Shown here piece after piece: positions 7,202 through 17,300 of a stretch of DNA of 64,000 bases (position 1 is its first letter; each line of letters begins with the position of its first letter). Below the pieces are notes generated by a model. It searched no databases. It was given only the letters and a program-made list of their open reading frames with translations, and was not told where the DNA came from. Both the position numbers and the translations under genes were made by a program. The DNA lies in NCBI RefSeq assembly GCF_900129155.1, contig NZ_FQVF01000002.1:372001-436000 (forward strand), given 5' to 3'. Source of the DNA: Marinomonas polaris DSM 16579 (GTDB lineage: Bacteria > Pseudomonadota > Gammaproteobacteria > Pseudomonadales > Marinomonadaceae).

Positions 7202-8434
7202 GCTTTGTTCTTCAACCACTTCTTCTACGCGTCCTTTCTCAGCCCAATACATGATGCATACTGCTAGTGAGCCCATAATCACGAAGCCACCCGAAATTGG
7301 CATCAAGGTATTGTTGTACATTTGGCCTATCACAGTACCAATGCTCATCGACATAATAGACGACACTGAACCAATAACAGCAGATGCAATGCCCGCGACA
7401 TGCCCCATTGGTTCCATTGCTAGGGAGTTGACGTTACCGAACAACAAACCAAAGCAGAAGAACAAAACGGCAGCATAGACTAAAAACATCCATAAACTGA
7501 TCGCCACAAAAGCGTGCAAAGCAAAAAATGCAATGGATGCGATAACGACAACGCAAATAGCTCGGAAGGCGATGTATTTTGCGCCATGTTTTTCAACGAT
7601 ACGAGAGTTAATCAAAGAAGAAAAACCCAATACTAAGGCCAATAAACCGAAGTAAAGTGCGAACAAGTTACCAGTTTTGAATTGCACCTGAAATATTTGT
7701 TGTGAAGAATTCAAATAGCCAATAAAGCTACCGAAGAATAACCCCATGCATATGGTGTAGCTCGCCGTGATTCTATTTGTTACTACTTCTTTAAAACCTT
7801 CGTAAAAGCCTTTTTTCGAAAAAGGAATACGGTTGGATTTTGGTAGCGTTTCTTTTAAACGAAAGCCAATCCAAACAATCAATAACACAGCATAAACAAG
7901 ATACATCTCAAAAATACCGCGCCAGTCATCGACAAACATAATCGCTTGACCAAGTGTTGGGGCGATGGCTGGAACCAAGACGAAAATCATCATCACCAAA
8001 GACATGATACGAGCCATTTGCGCGCCATGGTACAAATCACGAACCAGGGAAATGGCGGAAATATAAGGGCCAGCAACGCCTAAGCCTTGAATAAAACGAC
8101 CCAACATCAGCATTTCTAAACTGTCTGCTTGGTAGCAGACCACAGTGCCAACCAAATAAAGAGCGAAGCCACCAAATAGAATAGGGCGACGACCTAGTGC
8201 ATCCGACAGTGGTCCACAAATTAATTGCCCCATTGCCAAACCTAAAAACAACATACTAATGAGCAATTGTGGTTGGTTTGCTGTTACTGCGCCAAGTTCG
8301 TTACCGATAATCCCAAGTGCTGGTAGCAAAGCGTCAATAGATATTGCTGTTATCGACATTAACAGAGCAACTAAAAGCGTGAACTCCTTCGATCCCATAC
8401 CGGAAGAAGAAGCGTTGTTGTGAGCATTTTCCAT
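7190..8434 (-). CDS. Bcr/CflA-type MFS drug exporter
   Basis: A 414-residue inner membrane transporter with 12 predicted hydrophobic helices. SIDALLPALGIIGNELG after the first helix, and motif A GPLSDALGRRP (74-84) between helices 2 and 3, are typical of the Bcr/CflA drug:H+ antiporter branch. RFIQGLGVAGPYISAISLVRDL carries the motif B arginine and the branch-specific RDL. Substrate is unknown; relatives export bicyclomycin, sulfonamides or chloramphenicol. The ATG at 8434 is preceded by GGATGA. The gene is monocistronic and divergent from the secretion island, with a 417-base gap between them. Confidence 0.9.
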   Translation of the reverse strand: MENAHNNASSSGMGSKEFTLLVALLMSITAISIDALLPALGIIGNELGAVTANQPQLLISMLFLGLAMGQLICGPLSDALGRRPILFGGFALYLVGTVVCYQADSLEMLMLGRFIQGLGVAGPYISAISLVRDLYHGAQMARIMSLVMMIFVLVPAIAPTLGQAIMFVDDWRGIFEMYLVYAVLLIVWIGFRLKETLPKSNRIPFSKKGFYEGFKEVVTNRITASYTICMGLFFGSFIGYLNSSQQIFQVQFKTGNLFALYFGLLALVLGFSSLINSRIVEKHGAKYIAFRAICVVVIASIAFFALHAFVAISLWMFLVYAAVLFFCFGLLFGNVNSLAMEPMGHVAGIASAVIGSVSSIMSMSIGTVIGQMYNNTLMPISGGFVIMGSLAVCIMYWAEKGRVEEVVEEQSAAV

Positions 8435-8851
8435 ATGTCATCCAGAGAAAATATGATGTTTCGAAAGGAAGCAAAAATCGAGTCCTAATAATAGCTGAGT
8501 ATTATACTCAGGCTTTATAAAACGCAGCTTACGGATGTGTGCATAAAATAAGGAATTGGATAATTTATATTTGAGCTGTGTGATTGTAAATTGTTTGGCT
8601 TGGTTAGTAATTTCTTGCATTTTCATTGCACTTTTTTTGTGATTTTTATACGATGCCTATATATTTGATGGCAATCGCAATCAAATTCTTTGATACGGAT
8701 ACAGTAAAGTGAGCTTGCATGGAATGTGGTGTTATAAATCGTTTTGAATACCCCCTCTTTCTGCCTGTTATGTATTTGACTGGTCTAATTTTCATTTCTA
8801 TTCCATTTGTCTATCGATGATTTCTTTTTTTATTATTTATAAGGGGGTTTT
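8435..8851. other. Non-coding 417-base region upstream of the secretion island
   Basis: This AT-rich gap separates the divergent MFS exporter and TolC-like genes. I see no gene in it. On the plus strand there is an extended -10 candidate, TG-T-TATAAA at 8730-8738, without a good -35. An inverted repeat TTTGAT/ATCAAA sits at 8664-8669 and 8680-8685, upstream of that -10, and could be a regulator site. A strong ribosome site AAGGGGG (8841-8847) ends the region. The leader from the -10 candidate would be about 105 bases and pyrimidine-rich. Confidence 0.4.
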
Positions 8852-10426
8852 ATGACTTCTCGCCTACTATTTGGTCGAACTGCTTTGGCTGTTTTTGTGT
8901 CTTTGTCGGTTGCTGGTTGTTCGGTTACCCCTAAACAATTTACTAATCAAGAAATCTTGTCTCAGGCGGCTGAAAATGCTGATGAGATAAATAAAGATGT
9001 TGCCCCTATTACTGGTCCAATCGATTTAAACGAAGCTTTTGCTCGTACTATTAAGTACAACCGCGACTCGCGTTTAAAAGCCTTTGAAGCTGTAGTTTCG
9101 CAGGGGCAATTGGCAGTCGATAAGTTTGATATGTTGCCAGAATTAGCTGCCAAGGCGGGCTACAATCATCGTAACAATTACGCGGCTTCTGCATCGGTTA
9201 CTTTTTCTGGTGATGAGCCATCGAGCTTAGGTAGCAATCCGAGTTACTCGGTTTCATCTGATAAAAGTACGGTAAATGCGAGTATTGGCGCGACTTGGGA
9301 TATTCTCGATTTTGGCTTATCGTACTATCGTGCAAAACAGCAAGCAGATCGTTTTCTGATTTCCAAAGAGCGCGAACGTAAAGTGGTTCATTCTATTATG
9401 GAGCAGTCTCGTAATGCTTATTATCGGGCGGTTTCTGCGGAACGTTTGTTATCTAAAATCAACCCTTTAATCGTTAAGGCTCGTGCTGCATTAGTTGACT
9501 CAGCTAAGATAGAAAAGCTTCGTGCTCAGTCCCCAATGGAAGCATTAACCTATCAGCGGTCTCTATTGGAAACCTTGCGTACCCTTCAAGACATTCGTAA
9601 GGATTTGATGCCGGCCAAAACTGAGTTGGCAATTTTAATGGGCCTAAATCCTGCTGTTAATTTTGAATTGGCTGATGTTAATAATCCTAATAGCGATATC
9701 CCTGTTCTTAATGTCGACATGAGCTCTATGGAGCGCACTGCGTTAGTGCTTCGACCAGAACTACGAGAAGCGCAATACCAAGAGCGTATTACTCAAGAAG
9801 AAGTGCATTCTGCCTTTTTGTCTCTTTTTCCAAGCTTAAGCCTTAGTGCAGGCCTGAATTACAACGATTCTGATTACCTTCGTTATAACGACTGGACGTC
9901 CGCTGGTGTGGGTTTGAATTGGAACCTTATGAACGTGTTTCGATATGGCAAGTTAGATAGGTTGAATGACTTGAAAATTGCCGCGGGCAAACAGCGATCT
10001 CTAGCAACCTCTATGGCGGTTATCTCTCAGGTTCACATTGCTGATATTCAATTCAAAGAATCGAATGATACTTATGCACTGGCTACACAATATTATGATG
10101 TGGCACAGCGTATTAAAGCCCAAGTAGATTCTAGCCGAACAGCGCAAAGTATTGGGGATTTAACCGTTATTCGAGAGGATCTAAATGCTTTGTTGGCAGA
10201 GTTACGTCGTGATGTGGCTTACGCTGATCTGCAAAATAACTTCGGTAGAGTGTTAGTTTCTATGGGTCTTGACCCATTGCCAGAAGGTTTTGGCAATATG
10301 AGCTTGGAGGAATTATCGACAGCCTTCAACAACATGTTTGCTCGCTGGGAACAAGGTGACATTGAAGTGATTTCCGCGGAAGAAATGCAATCTGCATTAG
10401 CGGCAAAAAGTGTGGCTGAGAAGTAA
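8852..10426 (+). CDS. TolC-like outer membrane efflux/secretion lipoprotein
   Basis: A 524-residue protein with a lipoprotein signal (LSVAGC, Cys23) and the two-fold OEP organisation of TolC proteins. The first half has LNEAFARTIKYNRDSRLKAFEAVVSQGQL and a long helical hairpin. The second half repeats the pattern with RTALVLRPELREAQYQERITQEEVHSAFLSLFPSLSLSAGLNYND. Aromatic and small-residue beta segments (SASIGATWDILDFGLSYY) fit the barrel. Such trimers form the outer membrane and periplasmic tunnel of type I secretion and efflux systems. It starts a same-strand run with a HlyD-like adaptor (6 bases downstream) and the giant protein, so it is probably the exit duct for that cargo. Good Shine-Dalgarno AAGGGGG. 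Confidence 0.88.
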   Translation: MTSRLLFGRTALAVFVSLSVAGCSVTPKQFTNQEILSQAAENADEINKDVAPITGPIDLNEAFARTIKYNRDSRLKAFEAVVSQGQLAVDKFDMLPELAAKAGYNHRNNYAASASVTFSGDEPSSLGSNPSYSVSSDKSTVNASIGATWDILDFGLSYYRAKQQADRFLISKERERKVVHSIMEQSRNAYYRAVSAERLLSKINPLIVKARAALVDSAKIEKLRAQSPMEALTYQRSLLETLRTLQDIRKDLMPAKTELAILMGLNPAVNFELADVNNPNSDIPVLNVDMSSMERTALVLRPELREAQYQERITQEEVHSAFLSLFPSLSLSAGLNYNDSDYLRYNDWTSAGVGLNWNLMNVFRYGKLDRLNDLKIAAGKQRSLATSMAVISQVHIADIQFKESNDTYALATQYYDVAQRIKAQVDSSRTAQSIGDLTVIREDLNALLAELRRDVAYADLQNNFGRVLVSMGLDPLPEGFGNMSLEELSTAFNNMFARWEQGDIEVISAEEMQSALAAKSVAEK

Positions 10427-10432
10427 GTTTTG

Positions 10433-11158
10433 ATGACGTTAAAACTGAAAGTTGTGGTGTGTCTGCTCTCTTGTTTAATCACGATGCCAGTTATCGCACA
10501 AGAGACCTTTAAAGCGCGAGGTATATTGGTCGCGACCAATAAAGCGACGCTGTCTACTGAGTTATCAGCCAGAGTGATTGCAGTGCCCAAAAGAATGGGG
10601 GAATCCTTTAAGCAAGGGGATTCTCTTATTCGTTTAGATTGTCGGTTGTTTGAAGCTCAGTTAGAAAAAGTAGATGCCGAAACGAAAGTAGCGCAAGCAA
10701 GATTAGATAACACTCAGCAACTTAATCGGCTGAATTCCATTGGAACATTGGAAGTCACTATTGCACAAGCTGAGCTACAAAAGGTTCAGGCAGAGCGCAC
10801 TATGGCACAACTAAACGTAGAGCGTTGTGATATTAAAGCGCCTTTTGATGGTGTGGTTGAACAACTCGATAGTCATACATTTGAAGTCGTGCAACAGCAA
10901 CAAGCATTGATGAAAATCGTCGGATTGAATCGATTAGAAGCCGACATAATTGTTCCAGCACAATGGATGGCGTGGCTTATGATTAATAAAGCGATTACCT
11001 TGCAAGTAGAAGAAACCCAACAAACATTACAGGCGGTGGTTAGCCATATTGGGCCAAGTGTCGATCCAACGAGCCAAACTATTCAAATACGAGCTACGAT
11101 TAAAAAAGTACCAGTCAAGGTTTTACCTGGTATGAGCGTGGTGGCGATGTTTCAGTAA
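10433..11158 (+). CDS. HlyD/RND-type periplasmic adaptor (short)
   Basis: A 241-residue periplasmic adaptor. A signal peptide (about residues 1-22, ending VIAQE) is followed by a split barrel-sandwich/lipoyl domain. Its first half is GILVATNKATLSTELSARVIAV with GESFKQGDSLIRLDC, and its second half CDIKAPFDGVVEQL. Between them is a coiled hairpin (about 75-135, rich in Gln, Ala and Glu). A beta-barrel segment ends LPGMSVVAMF. It is shorter than RND adaptors such as AcrA (about 370-400) and lacks an N-terminal membrane anchor beyond the signal. It follows the TolC-like gene by 6 bases, so the two should form a channel-adaptor pair. ATG 10433 is chosen over the adjacent TTG 10430. Confidence 0.82.
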   Translation: MTLKLKVVVCLLSCLITMPVIAQETFKARGILVATNKATLSTELSARVIAVPKRMGESFKQGDSLIRLDCRLFEAQLEKVDAETKVAQARLDNTQQLNRLNSIGTLEVTIAQAELQKVQAERTMAQLNVERCDIKAPFDGVVEQLDSHTFEVVQQQQALMKIVGLNRLEADIIVPAQWMAWLMINKAITLQVEETQQTLQAVVSHIGPSVDPTSQTIQIRATIKKVPVKVLPGMSVVAMFQ

Positions 11159-11223
11159 AAAAATAGAATTTTAATACTAGTACTTTTTTAAAGAGCAGTA
11201 TTTTTAAAAGAACAGTAACAAAT

Positions 11224-11297
11224 GCTGCTAAAAACAATAAAGCAGCGTTTAACAATAGATTGAATGAATTTTAGCAACAATACATGAGTTGCTAAAA
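11224..11297 (+). promoter_or_regulatory. Two hairpins in the leader of the giant gene
   Basis: GCTGCT/AGCAGC (11224-11229, 11241-11246) is followed by a perfect 10-bp hairpin TTTTAGCAAC/GTTGCTAAAA (11269-11278, 11288-11297). The second ends 10 bases before the AGAGGTGG ribosome site of the giant gene. Neither is followed by a T tract on the plus strand, so they look like message-stability, attenuation or translational control elements rather than a plain terminator. Confidence 0.45.
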
Positions 11298-11320
11298 ATA
11301 TACCCATAGAGGTGGTGATC

Positions 11321-14300
11321 ATGAAAAAGCAATATTCCAACAAATCAGGCAAAAAAGCGTCAGGTCATTACTCTCTAGGCAATAAAAAACAGGCGCGTAA
11401 GCCGCTAATTACTGCTTTAGAGCCGCGTTTGTTGTTGGATGGTGCTGCGGTTGCCACCGCGATAGATGTGCTGACCGATTCGCAGCTTCATGATGCTTCG
11501 CAAACAGACAATAGCCATCAGGGTTCAGATACCTCTTTTGTTGTTGCCCCCACTGAAGTAAGGGCGGTAGACCCAAGCTTAAATAATGGTAAAAAAGAAG
11601 TGGTGTTTATTGAAAGCAACGTCGCTGATTATCAAAGCTTAATAGACGGAGTCAATGCTGGCGTAGAAGTGGTATTGCTTGATTCCACTCAAGATGGTTT
11701 AGCGCAAATGGCAGAGTGGGCAAAAACTCACCGTGATTATGATGCCATTCATGTAATTAGCCATGGTGCCGAAGGGCAGGTCAATTTAGGGGGATTTAGT
11801 CTAGATAATATTACCGTCAAAACTCGCTCTGCTGATTTAGCCCAATTAGGCGCAGCGCTCAATGAAGACGGTGATTTACTGCTTTATGGTTGTGAAGTCG
11901 CCAGCGGAGAAGGGCAAGATTTTATTGAAGCGCTTGCACAAACCACGAAAGCAGATGTGACGGCTTCTGATGATTTGACTGGCGCGGCGGGTAAAGGTGG
12001 GGATTGGGTGCTTGAGAAAAGTATAGGCCAGATTGATGTGGCCGCATTACAGGATGTGAATTATCAAGGCACGTTGGCAAACGTTACCTTTGGGTTTGAG
12101 TCAGGTGTTTCGGGTGTTGGGAGCAAAACAGTGACACAGACCAAAGATGGTGAAACGTTGACGGTAGTTGCAACAGAAAACTTTGGGGATAGCACACAGA
12201 CCACCACTTATGTGGATGGTAGCAATTCAATTTCAACTTATACCGGTTCCCAATTTACTAGTCAGCTTGAGTTTACGATAAGTGGTAAGGTCTTCGATTT
12301 TACCTCCATCAAAATTTATAACGCTAATGCCGATGCTACTTTTACGTTTACCCCTAATGACGGAGCAGCTTTTACCACATCAACTATAAGTTCTGATCAA
12401 ACGGTTACTATTGATCTAAGTAGTGCTGGATTTCAAGGTGTTTCGAATATCACCATGACATCTTCAGATTCATTAGGTGTCGTAGTAGACTTTGACTCGG
12501 TTGTGTTAACGAATATCACTGCGGCTAGTGATACCACTGCACCCACTGTTACCTCCATCGTTCGACAAACTCCTTCAGGTTCGACCACTAATGCGGATAG
12601 TGTGGTGTATCGGGTAACATTTGATGAAGCGGTTAGTGGTATAGATACCACCGACTTTAATGTGAGTGGTACGACGGCCACTGTCACCAATGTGTCAAGT
12701 GCAGGTGGTAATACTTATGATGTGACGGTTTCTGGTGGAGACTTAGTTGCGTTAAATTCTACTGTGACGCTGTCTTTTGCGAGTGGGCAAAATATCACCG
12801 ATACCGCAGGCAACGCTCTGACTGCCACCACGCCAACAGGTACAAATAATTCAATCTATGATGTTGTCAATACACCTACTGTGACCACAGGTGATAATAC
12901 GGGTGATAATTTAACCTTCTCTAACTACACGGAAGACCTCGCCGATGGTGGTGGTTTGTCATTGGTGGAGGCATTGCATTACGCCTCTGCTAACCAGACG
13001 GTGGCATTCGATCTGGCATCTGGTTCAACCGTGAATATGAATGGTGGTACGTTGACTGTTGCGTCAGGCGTCACCTTTGATACCGACGCTATGAGTGCGT
13101 TGACCATTTCTAACGGCACCTTATCCCTCGGAGGAAACGTCACATTTACCAATGGAACCAGCGATGTATTAACGGTATCTAGCAAGTTAGCTGGATCTAA
13201 TATGTTGATAAAATCGGGGGCCGGTACCTTAAACCTTACCTCAAATGCTAACGGTAGTTCCTCCTTTGCCACCACCGTGTCGGCTGGTACGCTTGCTATT
13301 GGTTCTGTCAGGAATATCGGCAGCGGTGCTATCAGTTTATCTGACGCAACCACTTTTAAGGTGACCGAGATTACCAGTTTAGCTAACTCTGTGACGCTAA
13401 CTGGTAACTCGACCATCCAGACCGATGGCAGACTCACTCTCAATAACACGGTTTCGGGCAGCGGGTACACCCTTACCAAAGCGGGCAGCCAATCTCTGAC
13501 GCTGGCTGGGACCAACAGCGGTTCTTCACTAGCCACCACGATCACGGCGGGCAATCTGATTATTTCGTCGGACGCCAATCTCGGCTCAGGCGAGCTGACT
13601 TTGAATGGCGGTACGCTCTATCTTCAGAGTGCATCAGATATTATTACCCATGATATTACGCTTGGCAGCAGCGGTGGGACTATCCAGGTGACGGGTTCTG
13701 CTGACGCGACTGTCAGTGGTAATATTACTGGTTCGGGTGCCTTGACTAAGGGCGGTGGCCGCGTATTGACACTAAGCGGAAGCAACAGCTTTTCTGGCGG
13801 CTTTTACATTGCTGGCAGCGCCGACGGTGCCAACGTCATCGTGGCCGACGGGACTAATCTTGGTACCGGTGCAGTGATGCTAACCAAAGGCTTGCAGCTC
13901 ACAGGTTCCGGCACTATAACAAACGACTTCGTATTGAACGGCGGTTTAATCAGTAATGCCAATAGTGTGATTTTGTCTGGCATACTTTCTGGCTCGGGTG
14001 CTATGGAGAAGGTCGATACGGGGTCATTGACTCTATCTGGCACGAATACTTACACAGGTACAACGACTGTTTCTGCGGGTACCTTGACCGGCACTACCTC
14101 AAGCTTGACAGGAAACATTGTTAACAACGCGGCGGTGGAATTCAATCAAAGTACGGCGGGAGAATATTCCAAAGTAATCAGCGGTACGGGTACTGTGACC
14201 AAATCCGGTTCAGGCATTCTCACATTGAGCGGCGTCAATACCTATACTGGCTCGACCACGGTTTCTTTTGGTGGATTGACACTGGTAGGTGGCAGTAACA

Positions 14301-17300
14301 TCGCAGATACCAGTGCGGTGACCTTGGCCAGCGCCGCCACACTTACCCTGAGTGGCGGAAATGAGACTATTGGCTCACTGGCTGGCGCTGGAAACGTTGT
14401 GCTTGGATACCGGTTGACTATGGGGGGCAACAATACAGACACCACTTTCTCCGGAGTGATCTCGTCCACAAACACCAGCGGCATCACTAAAACGGGCAGC
14501 GGTATATTTACCCTATCCGGCACCAATACCTACACTGGCGCTACTACTGTATCGACGGGTACTTTAGTTGCATCAGGTGGCAGTGCGATTGCCGACACCA
14601 GTGCGTTGACAGTTTCATCGGGTGCAACTTTTGAATTAGATGCTTCAGTGTCTGAAACTGTGGGTTCTATTGCTGGCGCGGGCAGTATTGTTGCCAGTGG
14701 CGGCACCTTGACTGTTGGTGGAGACAATAGCTCGACCACCTTTTCCGGTGTGATGTCGGAACGTTCGGATGCGCTTAGCTTGGTTAAGATAGGTAGTGGT
14801 ACTCTGACCTTATCAGGTAACAATACCTACACTGGCGCAACCACCCTTAGTGGCGGTACGTTATCGGTCACGGGTACTATGAATGGTTCGGGAGCAGGTG
14901 TTGTCACTGTAAACGCTGGCACACTTGAAGGCTCTGGTACCATCAATAGCGCGGTAACGGTAAATGCTGGTGCTACTTTGTCGGCAGGTGTTGCTGCGAA
15001 TACTGGCACACTAACGATCAATGGTAATCTGTTTTTGGACGAGGACAGTACCTTGTCTGCCACATTAAGCGGTGCCAGCAATTACGATAAAATTGTGGTG
15101 AATGGTTCCGTTGAGTTAAACAATGCTCAGCTGACGTTATCTGGTGACTATGTTGTACCAGCGGCTGCAGAAGCGCAGAGTTTTGAATTGCTTAGCAACG
15201 ATGGTTCAGATGCGATTACTGGTAATTTTTCTAGCCTCACTGAAGGTGCCGCTAAGACATTTAACGATGTTGATTTAGCGACGTCCTACGTCGGTAGCAC
15301 AGGTAATGATTTCCTACTGACAGGTCCAACCATCGCGAGTGTGACAGGCGTCTCGGCAACGACCGACGATGGTTACTACAAAGTCGGTGATACTATTGAA
15401 ATTACCGTTACCTTTAGCAAGGCGGTGACTGTTGATACCACTAACGGCACACCGCAACTTACCTTGGAAACGGGTACTACTGACCGCGCAGCGACTTACG
15501 TCAGCGGTAGTGGCACCAATACACTCACCTTTAACTACACGGTTCAAGATGGCGATACCAGTGCGGATTTGGACTATCTCAGCACGGCTGCTTTGGTACT
15601 GAGTGATGGGTCCATCAAGGATGGCACTAACGATGCCATTTTGACCCTGCCAACACTCAGCGCTAGTGGCTCATTAGCGGCCAATAAGGCCATAGTGATT
15701 GACACTACAGCGCCTGATGCGCCAACGGTTGATTTATCAAGTGACTCAGATACTGGCTCATCCAGTACCGACAATATTACCAATGACAATACGCCGACGA
15801 TTACGGGTACTGCCGAAGCCAATGCGACGGTGACACTCTATGATACCGATGACACGACTTCTTTGGGTACCACCATCGCGGATGGTTCTGGCAACTGGAC
15901 AATTACCAGCAGTGCATTATCTGTTGGAACCCATACCTTAACCACTAAGGTGACCGATGCTGCAGGCAACGTTAGTTTGGCTTCGTCTGGTTTAACAATC
16001 ACGATTGATACCGCTGGTCCGATATTGTCTAGCTCATCTCCAGTTGATGATGCTGTACAAGTGACACAAAGCGGCGACATTATCCTGACTTTTGATGAAG
16101 ATATTACTAAAGGCTACGACACGATTACGTTAGTCAATGTCACCACTGGTGTAACGGTTGAGACGTTTGATGTTCTGAATGGAGGCAATCTGACGTACTC
16201 CGGTAATACCTTGACGCTAAACCCGACCAACGATTTGGAGGAGGCCACTACATACGCCATTCGAGTGGACGGCAATGCAGTACGCGACACCGCTGGGAAT
16301 ACGTATGCGGGGATCAGTGACAACGCCACGTTGAACTTCACCACAGGTGTGATGGACTCAGCCGCTCCGTCTTTCTTGTCGATTCAGCGCACCAGCGATG
16401 CGGTGGTTACTGGTTCGACGACAAGTTTTACCTTAACGTTTAATGAGGCGGTGGATGTCACAGCGGCGGACTTTGTACTGGCGACAACTGGCTCAGTAGC
16501 TGGCGCCATTGGTTTTATCTCGGGCTCGGGTACGAATAGCATTACGGTTAATGTCACGGGCGTTTCTGGTGTGGGATCACTTGGTTTGAATCTGGCCTCT
16601 GGCCATGCAGTCAAAGACCTAGCTGGTAACAATTTAGCCACCTCGGAACCGGCGGACGATGAGGCCTACACCGTTGATACGGTAGCACCGACGCTAATCT
16701 CAATAAACCGCGTAGACAGTGCCACGACTAATGCCGACTCCGTACAGTTTATCGCGGTGTTTAGCGAAACCGTAACAGGTTTGGGTATTGATGATTTCGA
16801 ACTAACCGGAACGGCGACCAACGGTGCAAATATTAGCAGCGTAACTGGTACCGGCAATGGCTTTGTGGTTACTATTTCTGGCGTCGATGGTGATGGCACT
16901 TTGGGCGTACAGCTTAAGTCTGCGGCGACAGTAAATGATATTGCGGGTAATGCGTTAACTGCAACGACACCTAGTGCGTTATTAGAAACCTACACTATTG
17001 AAAACACCGCACCGACTGCTACCGCGATTATCACGACGAATACCGCTTTAAGTACGGCAGATTCGGTGACCTTTGATGTGACCTTTAGTGAAGCCGTTAC
17101 CAATGTCAGCATGGATGATTTTGAAATTTCTGGTGATGTAACCGGCGCTATTTCAGCCGTATCGGGTTCGGGTTCTTCTTATACCGTCACTGTTAGTAAT
17201 ATTGTCGGTGATGGTGCCCTTGGCTTGAACTTCAATTCTGGCCAAAACATTACAGACATAGCTGGTAATGCGTTGGCTGGGACAGAACCGGCAACGGACG

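Noticed and set aside
8438-8626. 62-codon minus-strand frame upstream of the MFS exporter
   Set aside because: It starts within the intergenic promoter region, has no clear ribosome site and no recognisable sequence.
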